DNA of 64,000 nt from Lujinxingia vulgaris (GTDB taxonomy: Bacteria > Myxococcota_A > Bradymonadia > Bradymonadales > Bradymonadaceae). Where the stretch lies: the NCBI RefSeq assembly GCF_007997005.1, contig NZ_VOSL01000043.1, forward strand, positions 50,752 to 114,751, written 5' to 3'. How positions within the stretch are numbered: position 1 is the stretch's first letter; each line of letters opens with the position of its first letter. A program made the position numbers and the translations under genes. Under the pieces are notes generated by a model. That model was given only the letters and a program-made list of their open reading frames with translations. It made no database searches and was not told where the DNA came from. Below are positions 33,361 to 43,080 of this stretch, piece after piece.

Positions 33361-36300
33361 TCAAGAGCCACGGGGACGATCCGGGCCGTCGGTGGAGCGC
33401 TCCAGGGCGTAGCGGGCCTCGCGCAGGGCGCGACGCACCGCCGGCGTGGCGTCGGCTTCAAGCTCACGCATGCTCTGCAGCGCCTCAACGGCTCCCAACG
33501 CGGCCAGCGCGTGGGCGGCCGCGATGACCTCCCCGGGGGCTTCGGCGCTCAGGTGGGAGCGCACCTGGTCCTTCAGCTCGGAGGACTCCGGAGCGTGGCG
33601 TGCCACGACCTGAAGCGCGTGCAGGCGGAGCTCGGGGTCAGGGCTCTGAAGCTGGGCGTTGAGCCAGCGCGCGACGCGCGCATCGGCCCTCGTCAGCTCC
33701 CCGGAAGGGTTCCCCGTTCCCAGCATCGCGAGCAGTGCCTGAGAGTCGGTCAACACATCGGCTTCAGCGGCCTGGACCAACGCCTCCGGAGTCGTTGTGC
33801 CAGCATAGGCCTGCCACAGCAGCGCAGCCGCAGTGCCTTCGGGCAGCGCGCCACCGTCAGGCAGCTCGGCGGCTAGCGCGCGCATCGGCTCGAAGTTCCC
33901 CAGCCCGGCGGCCCGCTCCTGCGCGACATCGTTGAGCAACGCATCCGCCAGCTTTTGCCAGCGGGCCACGTCGCGACCGACTACCCGAAGCAACCCGCCA
34001 CCGAGCACGTCCGGTGGGCTCACCACGGCTGGCCCCGCGTCGAATGAGGCCTGCGTCACCAGAAGATCCTGGATGCGCCAGGCGTTGCGACGCCAGTCAA
34101 ACGCCTGCGACTCGTCTTGCCAGATGCGCGCGCTCTGCGTCGCGTCGTCCCCTGCCTGCAACGCCACACGCAGCCCTTGCTCGGCGGCCGTCACAGCTCG
34201 CCCTTCGGCTTCGAGGTAGGTGGTCCAGAGCGCCTCGATCGCGTCCGGGGAGGCGATTGCGCCCAGGACCTGCCCGGCCTGCACGCTGTGCGCACTGGAG
34301 GGGTCACGCAACAAGGCGATCAGCGAATCCGGCGTCGTGCCTTCGAAGGCGCGCGCGGCCGCCGCCATCACATGGCGCGAGCTCCGCGTGGTACCGGTCG
34401 TCCGCAACGCCTCCAACCTCTCGGTGAGCACACGTCGCGACTCCGCGCCTCCCAGTCGCGCCAGCGAGGCCAGGGCCAGCAGCTGATCATCGCTCTGCCC
34501 ACTGCCCTGACCCACAACCTCGCGCAGGGTCTCGATGGCAGCGCGCTGCGAAGGCATAAAACCGAGCGCCCACAGCGCGCTCTGACGCACCGTCGGCTCG
34601 GTGTCGGCGGCCGCCTCAAGCAGCGGATCGATCAGCCGTGGGTCGCTCAATCGCGCAGCCGCAACGATCGCGCTCACGCGCGTCGCTTCAGCGCGATCTC
34701 CGATCATGCGAGCGAGCATCGGAACGGCCAGGTCGACCTCCATCTCCGCGATCAAGCGCAAGGCGCGGGCACGCTGCCCCACATCATCGCGTTGCACCAT
34801 ATCGAGCAGCAGGGAGGCCGCTCGCCCCCCCAGGTCCCGAAGCTCCCCGGTGGCGCGGGCGCGCGTCTCCTCATCGCCATGGTGCGCCGCCACAAGCATC
34901 GGGCTGCTCAGGCGGCTGTAAAGCAACAAGAGCAGTCGGCCGTGGGCATCGCGCACCGGCAGTCGAAACGCCAGCGGGTACCACCGGGCCTCCAGCGCTT
35001 CGAGACGCCCGGTGCGTGCCGCGCGGCGCAGCAGCTCCTCACCGGCCTCCATGATCATGGCGTCTTCGGTGGCGTCGCGCACCACCTCCCAGAGGACGTC
35101 GTCGCCTTCGGCGTCGCGCTCCAGCGCGATCAACGCTCGCCCCAGCGCCAGCTTCAGATCGAAGGCCTGGGGATCGATCTCGGTGGCCGCGCGATAATGG
35201 CGCACGGCCTCTTCGAGCTCACCGGCCTCTTCGTAAATGCCGGCGACGCGAGCCTGAGCACGCGCATCATCGGGGTTCACCTCCAGCGAGCGCACCGCGA
35301 AGTCGACAGCCTGCGCCTCCGACGACGACTCCAGCGCGTACTCCGACATCCTGGCGAGCAAGTCCGCCGCGAGCTCCGGGCGAAGCTCAGCCAGGCGCTC
35401 CAGCGCGTCGATGGCCCGGGCGTACTCCCCGGCCTGAACATGCGCTCGCTCCAGGAGCGTCAGCGCACTGACCATCTCGGGCGCGTCCGGTGCGAGCGAG
35501 GCGATCACCTCCTCGATCACCTGCGCGCCCTCATCGAACTCCCTCAATCGCAGGTGCGCCTCCGCCAGAAAAAAGCCCGCCTGCACGTCGGCGTCGGTCT
35601 TCAACGCCGCGGCCCAGGTCTGCATCTGCGCGCGCAGAGTCTGCTGGCGACGATAGAGTTCCACGATGCGCGTGCGGGCCTCCTGCTTCCATTGCTCCCG
35701 GTCGGCCTGCGCGTACACCTGCGCCCACGCCTCGGCGGCCTCATCCCACCGGCGAGCACGCTCCAGTGCGTTGGCCAGCCCGCGCCGCACAGCGACGTTC
35801 TCCGGCGCCGCGTCCAGCGCTCGGAGGTACGCGCCCACGCCGAGGTCGGTGAGGCCGCGATCGACCATGACCTCCCCCATGCGCGCGAGCCCTTCGATGC
35901 GTCCGAGCCTCGACTCCGGCAGGCGCTGCCAGGTCTCAATGGCGCGCTGGCGCTCGCCGCGCGCAAAATAGAACTCCGCGAGCGCGAGCAGCACCACCTC
36001 ATCTTGCGGGTCCAGGCGCTCGACGCGGGCGAAGGTCGCCTCCGCGCGATCTTCCATGTCCCAACGGGCGTAGTGATCGGCGATCTCCAGGAGCACGTAG
36101 CTGTCGTCGCTGAAGCGCCGCTCCAACTCCCTCAACACGTCGAGAGCCTCATCGCGCTGGCCCATGCGCATGTGATGACGCGCCAGCTCCAGGCCGAAAC
36201 CATGACGTTGCGGCGCCGCACGCATCAGATCTCGGTAGGCCGCCGGGAGGTCCTGCTCTCGCCCCATCCGCTCATAGATGCGAATGATCTTTTGGCGCGG

Positions 36301-37365
36301 CTCTTCCGCGCGTCGGTCGCGAGAGGCCGCGCGACGGTACAGACTCAACGCGTCTTCCAGCTCACCAGTCTCGGCGTAGACATCGGCCACGAGCATCTGC
36401 TGATCGTAGCCCCCGCGTGACCAGGCGCGTGCATAGCGCTCCAGAAACGCGCCGAGCTCGCCGGACTGCCGGTAGATATCCACCATGCGCGCGCGCATCT
36501 CACCCACCCGCCAGTTGTCTGCGCGCAGCAGACCGATGGCCTGTTGCAGACTCTCCAACGCGCGGTCGTTCTGTCCCATTGAGGCGAAGATCTCGGCGCG
36601 CTCTGAGAGGAACTCCGCGCGCCGCGCGGTGTCGCGCCCCACCATGCCCAGGAGCGCATCGTACTGCTCGAGCGCCTCCTCCCACTGGCGGTACTGCAAA
36701 AGCAGCGCGGCGAAGTCGCGACGAACGAACTCATCGTTGGGAGAGAGCGCAATGCGGCGCTTGTAGAAGTCGATGCCCCGTTCGAAGTCTCTCTGTGAGA
36801 AGGAGAGCTCCGCGAGGTTCTGCAAGATCTCGCCACGCCGGCTGCGGCTCTCCTCCAGCTCCAGCGCCCGCTCAAAGTCCGTGAGGGCCCCGGCGCGCTG
36901 CCCCATCATCAGGCGCACCTGACCGCGGCTCAGCCAGGCGTTTGAGCTCTCTGCGCCCAGCTCCACCGCCCGCTCATACACAGCCAGCGCGTCTTCAAAA
37001 TCCCCGCGAGCGCGCAAAAGATGCCCCAGCACAAGGTGAAGGTTGAGCGACTCGGGCGAGCCCTCCACCCGCTGACGATAATGCTCGATGAGATCATCGA
37101 GCCCACTCCCGCGACCCACGTGAAAGAGCAGACTCTGCAGGTGACGCTCCTCGGCGGGGTTGGACTCCACGAGCTCCATATAACGCTCGACGATACGCTG
37201 CTGGCGCTCGTCGCCGCTGGTCACCTCAAAGTCCTGCGCGTGCACGGGGGCCGGCGCCGAACCCAGCGCCAGACTCGACGCGACCATCGCCACCGCTGTG
37301 GTGGTCTTGCACCAACGCCCAACCTTGCTCATCTGTCTGCTCCCCTTCGATTCCCGCTCGACCAT
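33361..37365 (-). CDS. Giant exported TPR and HEAT-repeat protein
   Basis: About 1334 residues. The ATG at 37365 has GAGGAG 5 nt upstream. A signal peptide (AVAMVASSLALGSAPAPVHAQ) predicts a periplasmic or outer-membrane location. Residues about 40-790 are TPR units, at least 16 in number, recognisable by Ala-8, Gly/Ala-20 and Pro-32 positions and openings such as LNLHLVLGHLLRARGDFEDAL. Residues about 830-1330 switch to HEAT/armadillo-like repeats (RQSALWALGFMPSQRAAIETL and RVIAEM-type helices with DPRLIDPLLEAA). This double solenoid implies a large scaffold that binds several partners. It is followed (same strand) after 95 bp of non-coding DNA by no close gene; upstream is the small membrane protein. 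Confidence 0.85.
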   Translation of the reverse strand: MVERESKGSRQMSKVGRWCKTTTAVAMVASSLALGSAPAPVHAQDFEVTSGDERQQRIVERYMELVESNPAEERHLQSLLFHVGRGSGLDDLIEHYRQRVEGSPESLNLHLVLGHLLRARGDFEDALAVYERAVELGAESSNAWLSRGQVRLMMGQRAGALTDFERALELEESRSRRGEILQNLAELSFSQRDFERGIDFYKRRIALSPNDEFVRRDFAALLLQYRQWEEALEQYDALLGMVGRDTARRAEFLSERAEIFASMGQNDRALESLQQAIGLLRADNWRVGEMRARMVDIYRQSGELGAFLERYARAWSRGGYDQQMLVADVYAETGELEDALSLYRRAASRDRRAEEPRQKIIRIYERMGREQDLPAAYRDLMRAAPQRHGFGLELARHHMRMGQRDEALDVLRELERRFSDDSYVLLEIADHYARWDMEDRAEATFARVERLDPQDEVVLLALAEFYFARGERQRAIETWQRLPESRLGRIEGLARMGEVMVDRGLTDLGVGAYLRALDAAPENVAVRRGLANALERARRWDEAAEAWAQVYAQADREQWKQEARTRIVELYRRQQTLRAQMQTWAAALKTDADVQAGFFLAEAHLRLREFDEGAQVIEEVIASLAPDAPEMVSALTLLERAHVQAGEYARAIDALERLAELRPELAADLLARMSEYALESSSEAQAVDFAVRSLEVNPDDARAQARVAGIYEEAGELEEAVRHYRAATEIDPQAFDLKLALGRALIALERDAEGDDVLWEVVRDATEDAMIMEAGEELLRRAARTGRLEALEARWYPLAFRLPVRDAHGRLLLLLYSRLSSPMLVAAHHGDEETRARATGELRDLGGRAASLLLDMVQRDDVGQRARALRLIAEMEVDLAVPMLARMIGDRAEATRVSAIVAAARLSDPRLIDPLLEAAADTEPTVRQSALWALGFMPSQRAAIETLREVVGQGSGQSDDQLLALASLARLGGAESRRVLTERLEALRTTGTTRSSRHVMAAAARAFEGTTPDSLIALLRDPSSAHSVQAGQVLGAIASPDAIEALWTTYLEAEGRAVTAAEQGLRVALQAGDDATQSARIWQDESQAFDWRRNAWRIQDLLVTQASFDAGPAVVSPPDVLGGGLLRVVGRDVARWQKLADALLNDVAQERAAGLGNFEPMRALAAELPDGGALPEGTAAALLWQAYAGTTTPEALVQAAEADVLTDSQALLAMLGTGNPSGELTRADARVARWLNAQLQSPDPELRLHALQVVARHAPESSELKDQVRSHLSAEAPGEVIAAAHALAALGAVEALQSMRELEADATPAVRRALREARYALERSTDGPDRPRGS

Positions 37366-37412
37366 CGTGTCTCCTCGTAGCACCCAACCTCGGCGCGCGG
37401 CTTCGCCATTCC

Positions 37413-37973
37413 TCAGCGCCCCGGCCCTTCTGCGCCGCGCTCCAACTCCACAAAGAAGCGATGCGCCTTGAGATAATCGCTGATCGCCTGCCCCACGACC
37501 TCCAGACGATCACTCAGACCATACCCGCGCGCCAACGTCTCCCGTCGCCCTTCCTTAAGCACAACATCGAGACGCGCGTGCCCCCCGAAGCCCCCTCGTA
37601 CCAGCTCCAGACCTTCGATATCGCGCAGCGGCACCGCGGCCTCCTGGACGCTGGCCATGAGTCGAACCTGCACCTGCAGCTGACGCCCCGGACCATCAAA
37701 CACCCAGCGCTCGCGACGCAGCGCGCTGACCGAACCCACGATCACCGCGAAAAGGAGCGACATCATCGCAAGCGCCACCCAGTATAGCCCGGGAACCGGC
37801 TCCGCCTCCCGGTAACGCCCCAGATAATCCGGGAGAAGGATGAGCGCCAGCGCCCCCATCACCAGCGGAAACGAGAGCGCCGCTCGCCCTACCGCCGCCC
37901 TCGCCTGTCCGAGACGACTGCGGCCGACCTCCAGGGCACCCTCCCGCTCGGCGAGCTCAATGATGTCTGCCAT
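37413..37973 (-). CDS. Hypothetical membrane protein with two TM helices
   Basis: About 186 residues. AGGAG stands 4 nt before the ATG at 37973. The N-terminus is a charged helix (MADIIELAEREGALEVGRSRL), then two transmembrane helices at about 33-50 and 64-84 (LIL...Y and VALAMMSLLFAVIVGSV), then a cytoplasmic beta domain (RERWVFDGPGRQLQVQVRL) that resembles bacterial PH-like domains, and a helix at the end. It is 47 bp upstream of the giant TPR gene and likely co-transcribed with it. Confidence 0.75.
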   Translation of the reverse strand: MADIIELAEREGALEVGRSRLGQARAAVGRAALSFPLVMGALALILLPDYLGRYREAEPVPGLYWVALAMMSLLFAVIVGSVSALRRERWVFDGPGRQLQVQVRLMASVQEAAVPLRDIEGLELVRGGFGGHARLDVVLKEGRRETLARGYGLSDRLEVVGQAISDYLKAHRFFVELERGAEGPGR

Positions 37974-38140
37974 CTCTCTCCTGAAACTCTGTGAAATCCG
38001 CGCGACCCACGACACGCGACTTAATCATCCCGACAATTCAGTGTATGACGGGCGGGAATGCCGCCGCCTCTCCGGTCGGTTGGCTCGCCGGCCTCCCGGC
38101 CCCTGTGCGTCGACGCCTTTCTCTCTCGCGACACCTCGTT

Positions 38141-40099
38141 ATGGTCGTCAGCTTACGTCGAAAACAAGTCAACGTCTTGCCCTATCGGCTCGCGTTATGG
38201 AGCCTGGTCGCGCTGATCGCGGCCGTGGTCCTGCTCCAACGCAACCCGGTGGCGGTCGACGCCGAGCTGATCGCCAGCGAGGGTGTGGAGATCACGCGCG
38301 AGGCCCGCGCCGATGTGCTGGTGGTACTGGACTACGACGCCATCCGTCAAAGCGGCCCGGCGTTTAGCCAGCGTGACTTCAGCGCGGCCTGGATCAACCT
38401 CGTCGAGCAGGAGTTTGGCCCGGTGGCCATCGCCACGCCGCAGACGCTGGCGGCAAGCATGCTCGATGAAGCGCGCGTGATCATCCTGACGTCGAGCGTC
38501 TCCAGCGATCTTCCGCCGAGCACACTCGACGCCGTCCGGCGGCGCGCGCGTGAAGGCAACCTCGTGGTCGTCGAGCGGCCCGACGGGCAGCTTCGCGAGA
38601 TGTTTTCGGCCAACGGTCGCGCCGGCCTGCGTCGCGCCCAACGCATCACGCACGCCGAGGGACTCGACGAGCCTTACCTCACCCAGCTTCGCCAGAGCCC
38701 GGTCGTCACCGAGTTTGTCGGCTCCACCTCCCCACGCGAAGGCGCCCAGACCCTGCTCTCAATCGATGGCGCCCCGGTCATCTACGCATTGCCGGTGGGG
38801 CGAGGACACGTGGTCACAGTCGACTTCGACTTTGGCGAGCAGCTCGTCGCTCTGCAGCAAGGACGCCCCGACGAGCAGTACCGGGTGCGCCCGGCCAACG
38901 CTCAGCGCGCGCCCGGCACCGCCGACCTGGTCGCCGACCCCGCACTCCTCGGCAGCGACGTCCCCTACGCCGATCTTCTGGAGCGCTACATCGCCCACGG
39001 GGTGATCACGCGTTTTGCGCCGGTGCCGGCCTTCTGGGCCTTCCCCGGAGACGCGCAGGGTGCGGTGGTCTTTCTTCACGAAGACGCCCGCCTGGGAGAC
39101 GGCGGCGCCTGGATGCTTGAGTACGAGAACAGCCGACGCGCCAGCAGCACTCTGCTGACCACCGTCGATGCCGGCCTGAGTAAAGTAGGCGCCGAAGCCA
39201 TCCACGCACGCGGCGGAGAAGTCGGCCTGCTATGGCGCTTCCCTCACCCCGCCACCGCGACCTATGCGCCGGATGGTTTTGGCGCCTTTCAACCCTTTGA
39301 GCGTCCTCTCTCCATCGAGGAGCAGCTCGATCAACTTCGTGACGTACTGCCCGTCAACTACGTGCGCACCGCCCGATCCATCGATGGAACGTGGTCTGAG
39401 GACTGGAGCGCCCCGCTGGCCGCGCTCGCTGAGTCCAACATCCGCCTCGACACGAGCTACACCGTCCCCGGCCAGAGTGGGTACGCCTTCGGCAGCGGCC
39501 TTCCCTTTCTGGCCATGAGTGACGAGGGCGTCCCCCTGGGACTTCGCGAGCTTCCGATCGTTGTTCCCCCCGACCGCCTCGAAGGGCCCGAGTTCGACGC
39601 GTTGCTCGAAGCAAGCGCCGCCGGGCACCACCAGGTCGTCAGCGTTCTGAGCGACCCGGCTGCCTTCGCCGACTACCCCAACGTCGACGACTTCGAGGCC
39701 TGGCTGGCCAAGTTCGAGTCCGTTGAGACGCACGGACATGTCGTCATGAACGCGCTCCGCCTCGACGCCTTTCAACGCTCGCGACGCGCCGGCTCGATCC
39801 GCAGCCGCATCATCGAAGAGACCGAGCTTCCAGCGCACACCCGAGAGTCGGCCGATCGCCCGCGCCACGGCACCATCATGCGCCTGAGCGTCGAAGCCAA
39901 AGAGCGCAACATGAGCGTGGTGGTCCCGGCACGCATCGGCGACCACGCGTTTATCGGCGCACGCAGCGGAACGCGCCGGGTTGGCGGAGAGTTGATGTCG
40001 AGCGAGGTCGAGACGCTCGAGACCTCGCTTATCGGGCTGGAGCTGCGGCAGGTGCCGCTCTCCCAGGGCTTCAACACCTTTGAGTTCTACTACGACTGA
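38141..40099 (+). CDS. Membrane-anchored protein, GATase-like plus deacetylase-like domains (paralog A)
   Basis: About 652 residues from the ATG at 38141; longer frames exist upstream but lack a ribosome site. One N-terminal membrane helix (LALWSLVALIAAVVLL) anchors a periplasmic part. Residues about 45-260 resemble a flavodoxin/glutamine-amidotransferase-like fold (ADVLVVLDYD, ARVIILTSS, REGNLVVVERPDG). Residues about 290-560 resemble a NodB-type polysaccharide deacetylase: FWAFPGDAQGAVVFLHEDA at the first motif and GGEVGLLWRFPH at the second. The canonical TFDD and HxxxH residues are altered, so activity is doubtful. The tail (570-652) is a beta-sandwich. The next gene is a tandem paralog 7 nt away. 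Fold assignment is inference. Confidence 0.65.
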   Translation: MVVSLRRKQVNVLPYRLALWSLVALIAAVVLLQRNPVAVDAELIASEGVEITREARADVLVVLDYDAIRQSGPAFSQRDFSAAWINLVEQEFGPVAIATPQTLAASMLDEARVIILTSSVSSDLPPSTLDAVRRRAREGNLVVVERPDGQLREMFSANGRAGLRRAQRITHAEGLDEPYLTQLRQSPVVTEFVGSTSPREGAQTLLSIDGAPVIYALPVGRGHVVTVDFDFGEQLVALQQGRPDEQYRVRPANAQRAPGTADLVADPALLGSDVPYADLLERYIAHGVITRFAPVPAFWAFPGDAQGAVVFLHEDARLGDGGAWMLEYENSRRASSTLLTTVDAGLSKVGAEAIHARGGEVGLLWRFPHPATATYAPDGFGAFQPFERPLSIEEQLDQLRDVLPVNYVRTARSIDGTWSEDWSAPLAALAESNIRLDTSYTVPGQSGYAFGSGLPFLAMSDEGVPLGLRELPIVVPPDRLEGPEFDALLEASAAGHHQVVSVLSDPAAFADYPNVDDFEAWLAKFESVETHGHVVMNALRLDAFQRSRRAGSIRSRIIEETELPAHTRESADRPRHGTIMRLSVEAKERNMSVVVPARIGDHAFIGARSGTRRVGGELMSSEVETLETSLIGLELRQVPLSQGFNTFEFYYD

Positions 40100-40106
40100 C
40101 GGGCTT

Positions 40107-42077
40107 ATGGCGCGACAACGCACAATACTGGGAGCGCTGACCTGGGATATCGGCGCGTTGATCGTGCTGGGACTACTGGCGCTGCTCTGGAGCACTCTGC
40201 AGGAACCGAGCCTCCAACGGACCACCTCCCTTCAGACCAACGGCTCGCGACCTCCCGACCGCACCGAAGGCGATGTCCTGCTGCTCCTGCCCGCCACCCC
40301 TGCCGCACAGGCTGCGGAGCTCCGCGCGTTGGACTGCAGCTACGGATGGTTTAACGCGCTCTGGCACCATTACGGCGCCTTCGCCACCGCCCAGAGTGAC
40401 AACCTCTCGCCACAGATCCTCGCTGGCCGTAGCGTGGTCATTGTCCCGGAGCGCGTCGCCCTGGATTTACCACGCGCCGCGCTCGGCGCGCTGGAAGACT
40501 TCGCCCGACAAGGCGGCCAGCTCGTTGTCGAGTTGCCCCGCGAAGGCTGGGAGACCATCACCGGCGTTGCGACCACCGGAAAAGTCGGTCAGGCCCGACG
40601 CGTCACCTCGGTGGACGGGCTCGGCGCCCACGGCCCCATCCGAGAGCATCTGGTCGACGTGCCCCTCTCCGGCCCTCTCTTGCCCTCCGCGCCGATGCTG
40701 CCACGACCGGCCGGCCCGGTCATCCTTGAGGTCGAAGAGCAGCCCGGACTGCTTGTGCAAGCGCTGGGCGAGGGGCAGGTCTTCACCCTTCTCTTCGACT
40801 ACGCCTGCTCGCTGACGGCGTTGCACCAGGGCAAACCCACGCGTCAGATGGACTTCGGCCCTCCAGGCAGCCCGCGCTGGCAGCCCACCGAGGGTCGCGT
40901 GGCGCATGAGCGCCTGCTCAGCTCGCATGTGCCCTACGCTGACCTTTTAAAGCGCGCGCTCTTCGATCGTTTCTCGGAGCATCGGCCGATGCCTCGCCTG
41001 TGGCCCTTCCCCGGGAAGCATATGGGCGCGGTGGCCAACGCCCACCCCAGCGCCGAGTCGCCGCGGGCGGCTCTGGGCTATGCGGACTGGGCCCGAAAAA
41101 ATGAAGGCACCGCAACCATCTTTGCTGCCGCCGACCGATTCACAGCCTCCCAGGCCGCGCTGGCCGATCAGGTAGGCGCCGAAGTGGGCCTGCTGTGGGT
41201 GCTGGGTCAGGAGCGCGCCCCGCTCACCGAGAGCCGCGGCGTGGGCGCCCTGCAACCCTGGGCACGCGAGCTCCCTCTGGCGGAGCAGCGCGCGCGGCTG
41301 CAGGCCAACCTCGGTGACCAGCGCCCGGTGCGACTGATGCGTACCGAGGCGTCACTCTGGGAGAACGACTGGGACTCCACCTTCCGGCGTATCTCGGCGG
41401 CGGGGCTTCGCGTCGACACCAGCTTCGGCCCCACCAGCGCCGAGCATTTTGGTTACCTCTTTGGCAGCGCGATGCCCTACTACCCGATCGACACCCGGGG
41501 GCTGCCCCTGCCGGTGCTCGAAGCCCCCTTCGTCCTCAGCGGGGCGAACATCGATCCGGCACGCCTGCAGCGGATGTTGGTCAACAGCGAGACCTACTTT
41601 CACCAACCCCTGACCGTCAGCGTGCCGGCCGACGCGATGGCCCGCGAGCCCGCCGCCGGCATCCTCCTGGGCTTTCGTCAACTTCACGACCTGGCTCGCG
41701 ATCACCAGCACTGGGTCACCTCCGTGGGCGACCTCATCGACTTTCTGATCGCCCGGCGCCAGTCCGTGCTGACCAGCCAGTGGTCCAGCGCCGAGCAGCG
41801 CCTGACGATCTCCGTCAACGTGCTCGGCGCGCGGCTACGCAGCGCCCCCGAAGGCGCCATCGCCAGCGTGGCCTTCCCGCGCGAGTTTGAAGGACGCCCG
41901 ATCCGTCGCGTTCTCGTGGATGATCAAGAGGTCGCCTCCAGCCGGCTTGCCAGCAGCGGCCCCGGCGACGAACGCATCCTGGCGATGACGCCGGGTCGCC
42001 ACGTCATCACCGTGTACTACGAAGCCCCGGCGCCCTCGCCTGCAGACGCCGACCCGGCGGCCACCTCCAGCGAATGA
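40107..42077 (+). CDS. Membrane-anchored protein, GATase-like plus deacetylase-like domains (paralog B)
   Basis: About 656 residues from the ATG at 40107, 7 nt after the stop of paralog A. The same layout: N-terminal membrane helix (IGALIVLGLLALLW), a GATase-like region (LLLLPATPAAQ; RSVVIVPERVAL; FARQGGQLVVELP), then the deacetylase-like region starting RLWPFPGKHMGAVANAHP. Aligned landmarks shared with A: SxVPYADLL, W-x-FPG, GxGAxQPxxRxL, xDTSxxxxxxxGYxFGS. Here the metal motifs are even less complete (ANAHPS; LLWVLG), so it is probably non-catalytic. Co-transcribed with paralog A; the two may form a heterodimer that handles cell-envelope polysaccharide. Inference. Confidence 0.65.
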   Translation: MARQRTILGALTWDIGALIVLGLLALLWSTLQEPSLQRTTSLQTNGSRPPDRTEGDVLLLLPATPAAQAAELRALDCSYGWFNALWHHYGAFATAQSDNLSPQILAGRSVVIVPERVALDLPRAALGALEDFARQGGQLVVELPREGWETITGVATTGKVGQARRVTSVDGLGAHGPIREHLVDVPLSGPLLPSAPMLPRPAGPVILEVEEQPGLLVQALGEGQVFTLLFDYACSLTALHQGKPTRQMDFGPPGSPRWQPTEGRVAHERLLSSHVPYADLLKRALFDRFSEHRPMPRLWPFPGKHMGAVANAHPSAESPRAALGYADWARKNEGTATIFAAADRFTASQAALADQVGAEVGLLWVLGQERAPLTESRGVGALQPWARELPLAEQRARLQANLGDQRPVRLMRTEASLWENDWDSTFRRISAAGLRVDTSFGPTSAEHFGYLFGSAMPYYPIDTRGLPLPVLEAPFVLSGANIDPARLQRMLVNSETYFHQPLTVSVPADAMAREPAAGILLGFRQLHDLARDHQHWVTSVGDLIDFLIARRQSVLTSQWSSAEQRLTISVNVLGARLRSAPEGAIASVAFPREFEGRPIRRVLVDDQEVASSRLASSGPGDERILAMTPGRHVITVYYEAPAPSPADADPAATSSE

Positions 42078-42108
42078 CGCATTCTTACAACGCGTCCAGC
42101 GCGATGCC

Positions 42109-42975
42109 TCAGCGATCCTCCTTGAGCGCCCCGGGTAGCGGCCCCTCTCCATCGCCGCCTTCGTTGCGCTCCCCCGCCACCGGCTCGCTTTCGGACACCG
42201 CGCTTTTTCGAATACGCCAGGCCTGGTCGCGCTGCTCCGCGGTGATGTAGACCGCCCCCCACCACAGCCAGGCCAGGTAGCCCAGCACGGTGTTGAGCAC
42301 CCACCCCACCAGCAATCCGCCGGCCACCCCGGCCGAGCCCTGGATCACCGCCGCGCTCGCCCCGAGCGAGCAGCCCATAACCCCGGCAAAGACCGCCGCG
42401 ACCGCAAAGCCGGTGAGTAAGAGCACCACGTGCCGCCTCGCCATCGTCGCCGAACGCGTGATCGCGTCGAGCACACCCGACTGCCCCACCGCCACCAGGT
42501 AGGGAGCAAAGGCCAGAAAGTAGATCGCGACAAGGCCGGGAAGTACGCAGAGCACGAGCCCGATTGAGACGATCGCGCCGACCAGGATGTTGACCAGCAA
42601 AGTCGGCCCCAATCGCGAGAGCATCCCACGCGCGACCTCCCGCAACGACATCACGGAAGAGGGCCCCAGCATCGCCAGATCGCGCAGCGCCCTGAACAGC
42701 AAAACCCGCAGGGTAAGCACCACCGCGATCTCCAGCGCGCTGATGCTCTGCAGCACCACCGCCTGAGCCCCCCCGGCCGGTAAGGGCTCGCTTCCCGACT
42801 GACCCCAGATCAACGCGGCGCTCACCGCCACGAAGATGAAGTCCACCGCCGCGATCGCCAGCCAGGGCACCAGCACCGTGCCCCAACCCAGCCGCACAAG
42901 CCGGGAGAAGTTCTCCCCCAGCTCATCAATGCCCTTGGGCGGCCGGGCCACCATCGTCTCGGATTGTTCCGTCAT
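42109..42975 (-). CDS. Hypothetical multi-pass membrane protein
   Basis: 288 residues with about six hydrophobic helices, including a 55-residue central pair (LLVNILVGAIVSIGLVLCVLPGLVAIYFLA) and a Gly/Ala-rich segment (LLLTGFAVAAVFAGVMG). The motif LCVLPGLVAIYFLAFAPYLVA is like that of the DUF975/YciC-type glycerophosphoryl-membrane family, where a Pro-Gly turn links two helices. The C-terminus is polar and acidic (30 residues), in the cytoplasm. Convergent with paralog B. Function unknown. Confidence 0.75.
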   Translation of the reverse strand: MTEQSETMVARPPKGIDELGENFSRLVRLGWGTVLVPWLAIAAVDFIFVAVSAALIWGQSGSEPLPAGGAQAVVLQSISALEIAVVLTLRVLLFRALRDLAMLGPSSVMSLREVARGMLSRLGPTLLVNILVGAIVSIGLVLCVLPGLVAIYFLAFAPYLVAVGQSGVLDAITRSATMARRHVVLLLTGFAVAAVFAGVMGCSLGASAAVIQGSAGVAGGLLVGWVLNTVLGYLAWLWWGAVYITAEQRDQAWRIRKSAVSESEPVAGERNEGGDGEGPLPGALKEDR

Positions 42976-43010
42976 CTTCGACCCCCTTCTCCCCGGTGAG
43001 GCGGCCCGCC

Positions 43011-43039
43011 TTGCGCCGCTCCGGGCTCAATGCTACATC
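43011..43039 (+). promoter_or_regulatory. Likely promoter of tRNA-Leu(UAA)
   Basis: -35 TTGCGC (43011-43016), 17-bp spacer, -10 TACATC (43034-43039) with an extended TGC in front. The predicted start is about 35 nt before the mature tRNA. Confidence 0.5.
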
Positions 43040-43080
43040 CTGCCTCGATTGCAACAGCGCCCCTCTCTCGGCCTGTCGCC

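Noticed and set aside
34117..36420. 767-codon plus-strand frame
   Set aside because: Antisense to the TPR/HEAT gene; Arg/Gln/His/Leu-rich with no fold signature or ribosome site.
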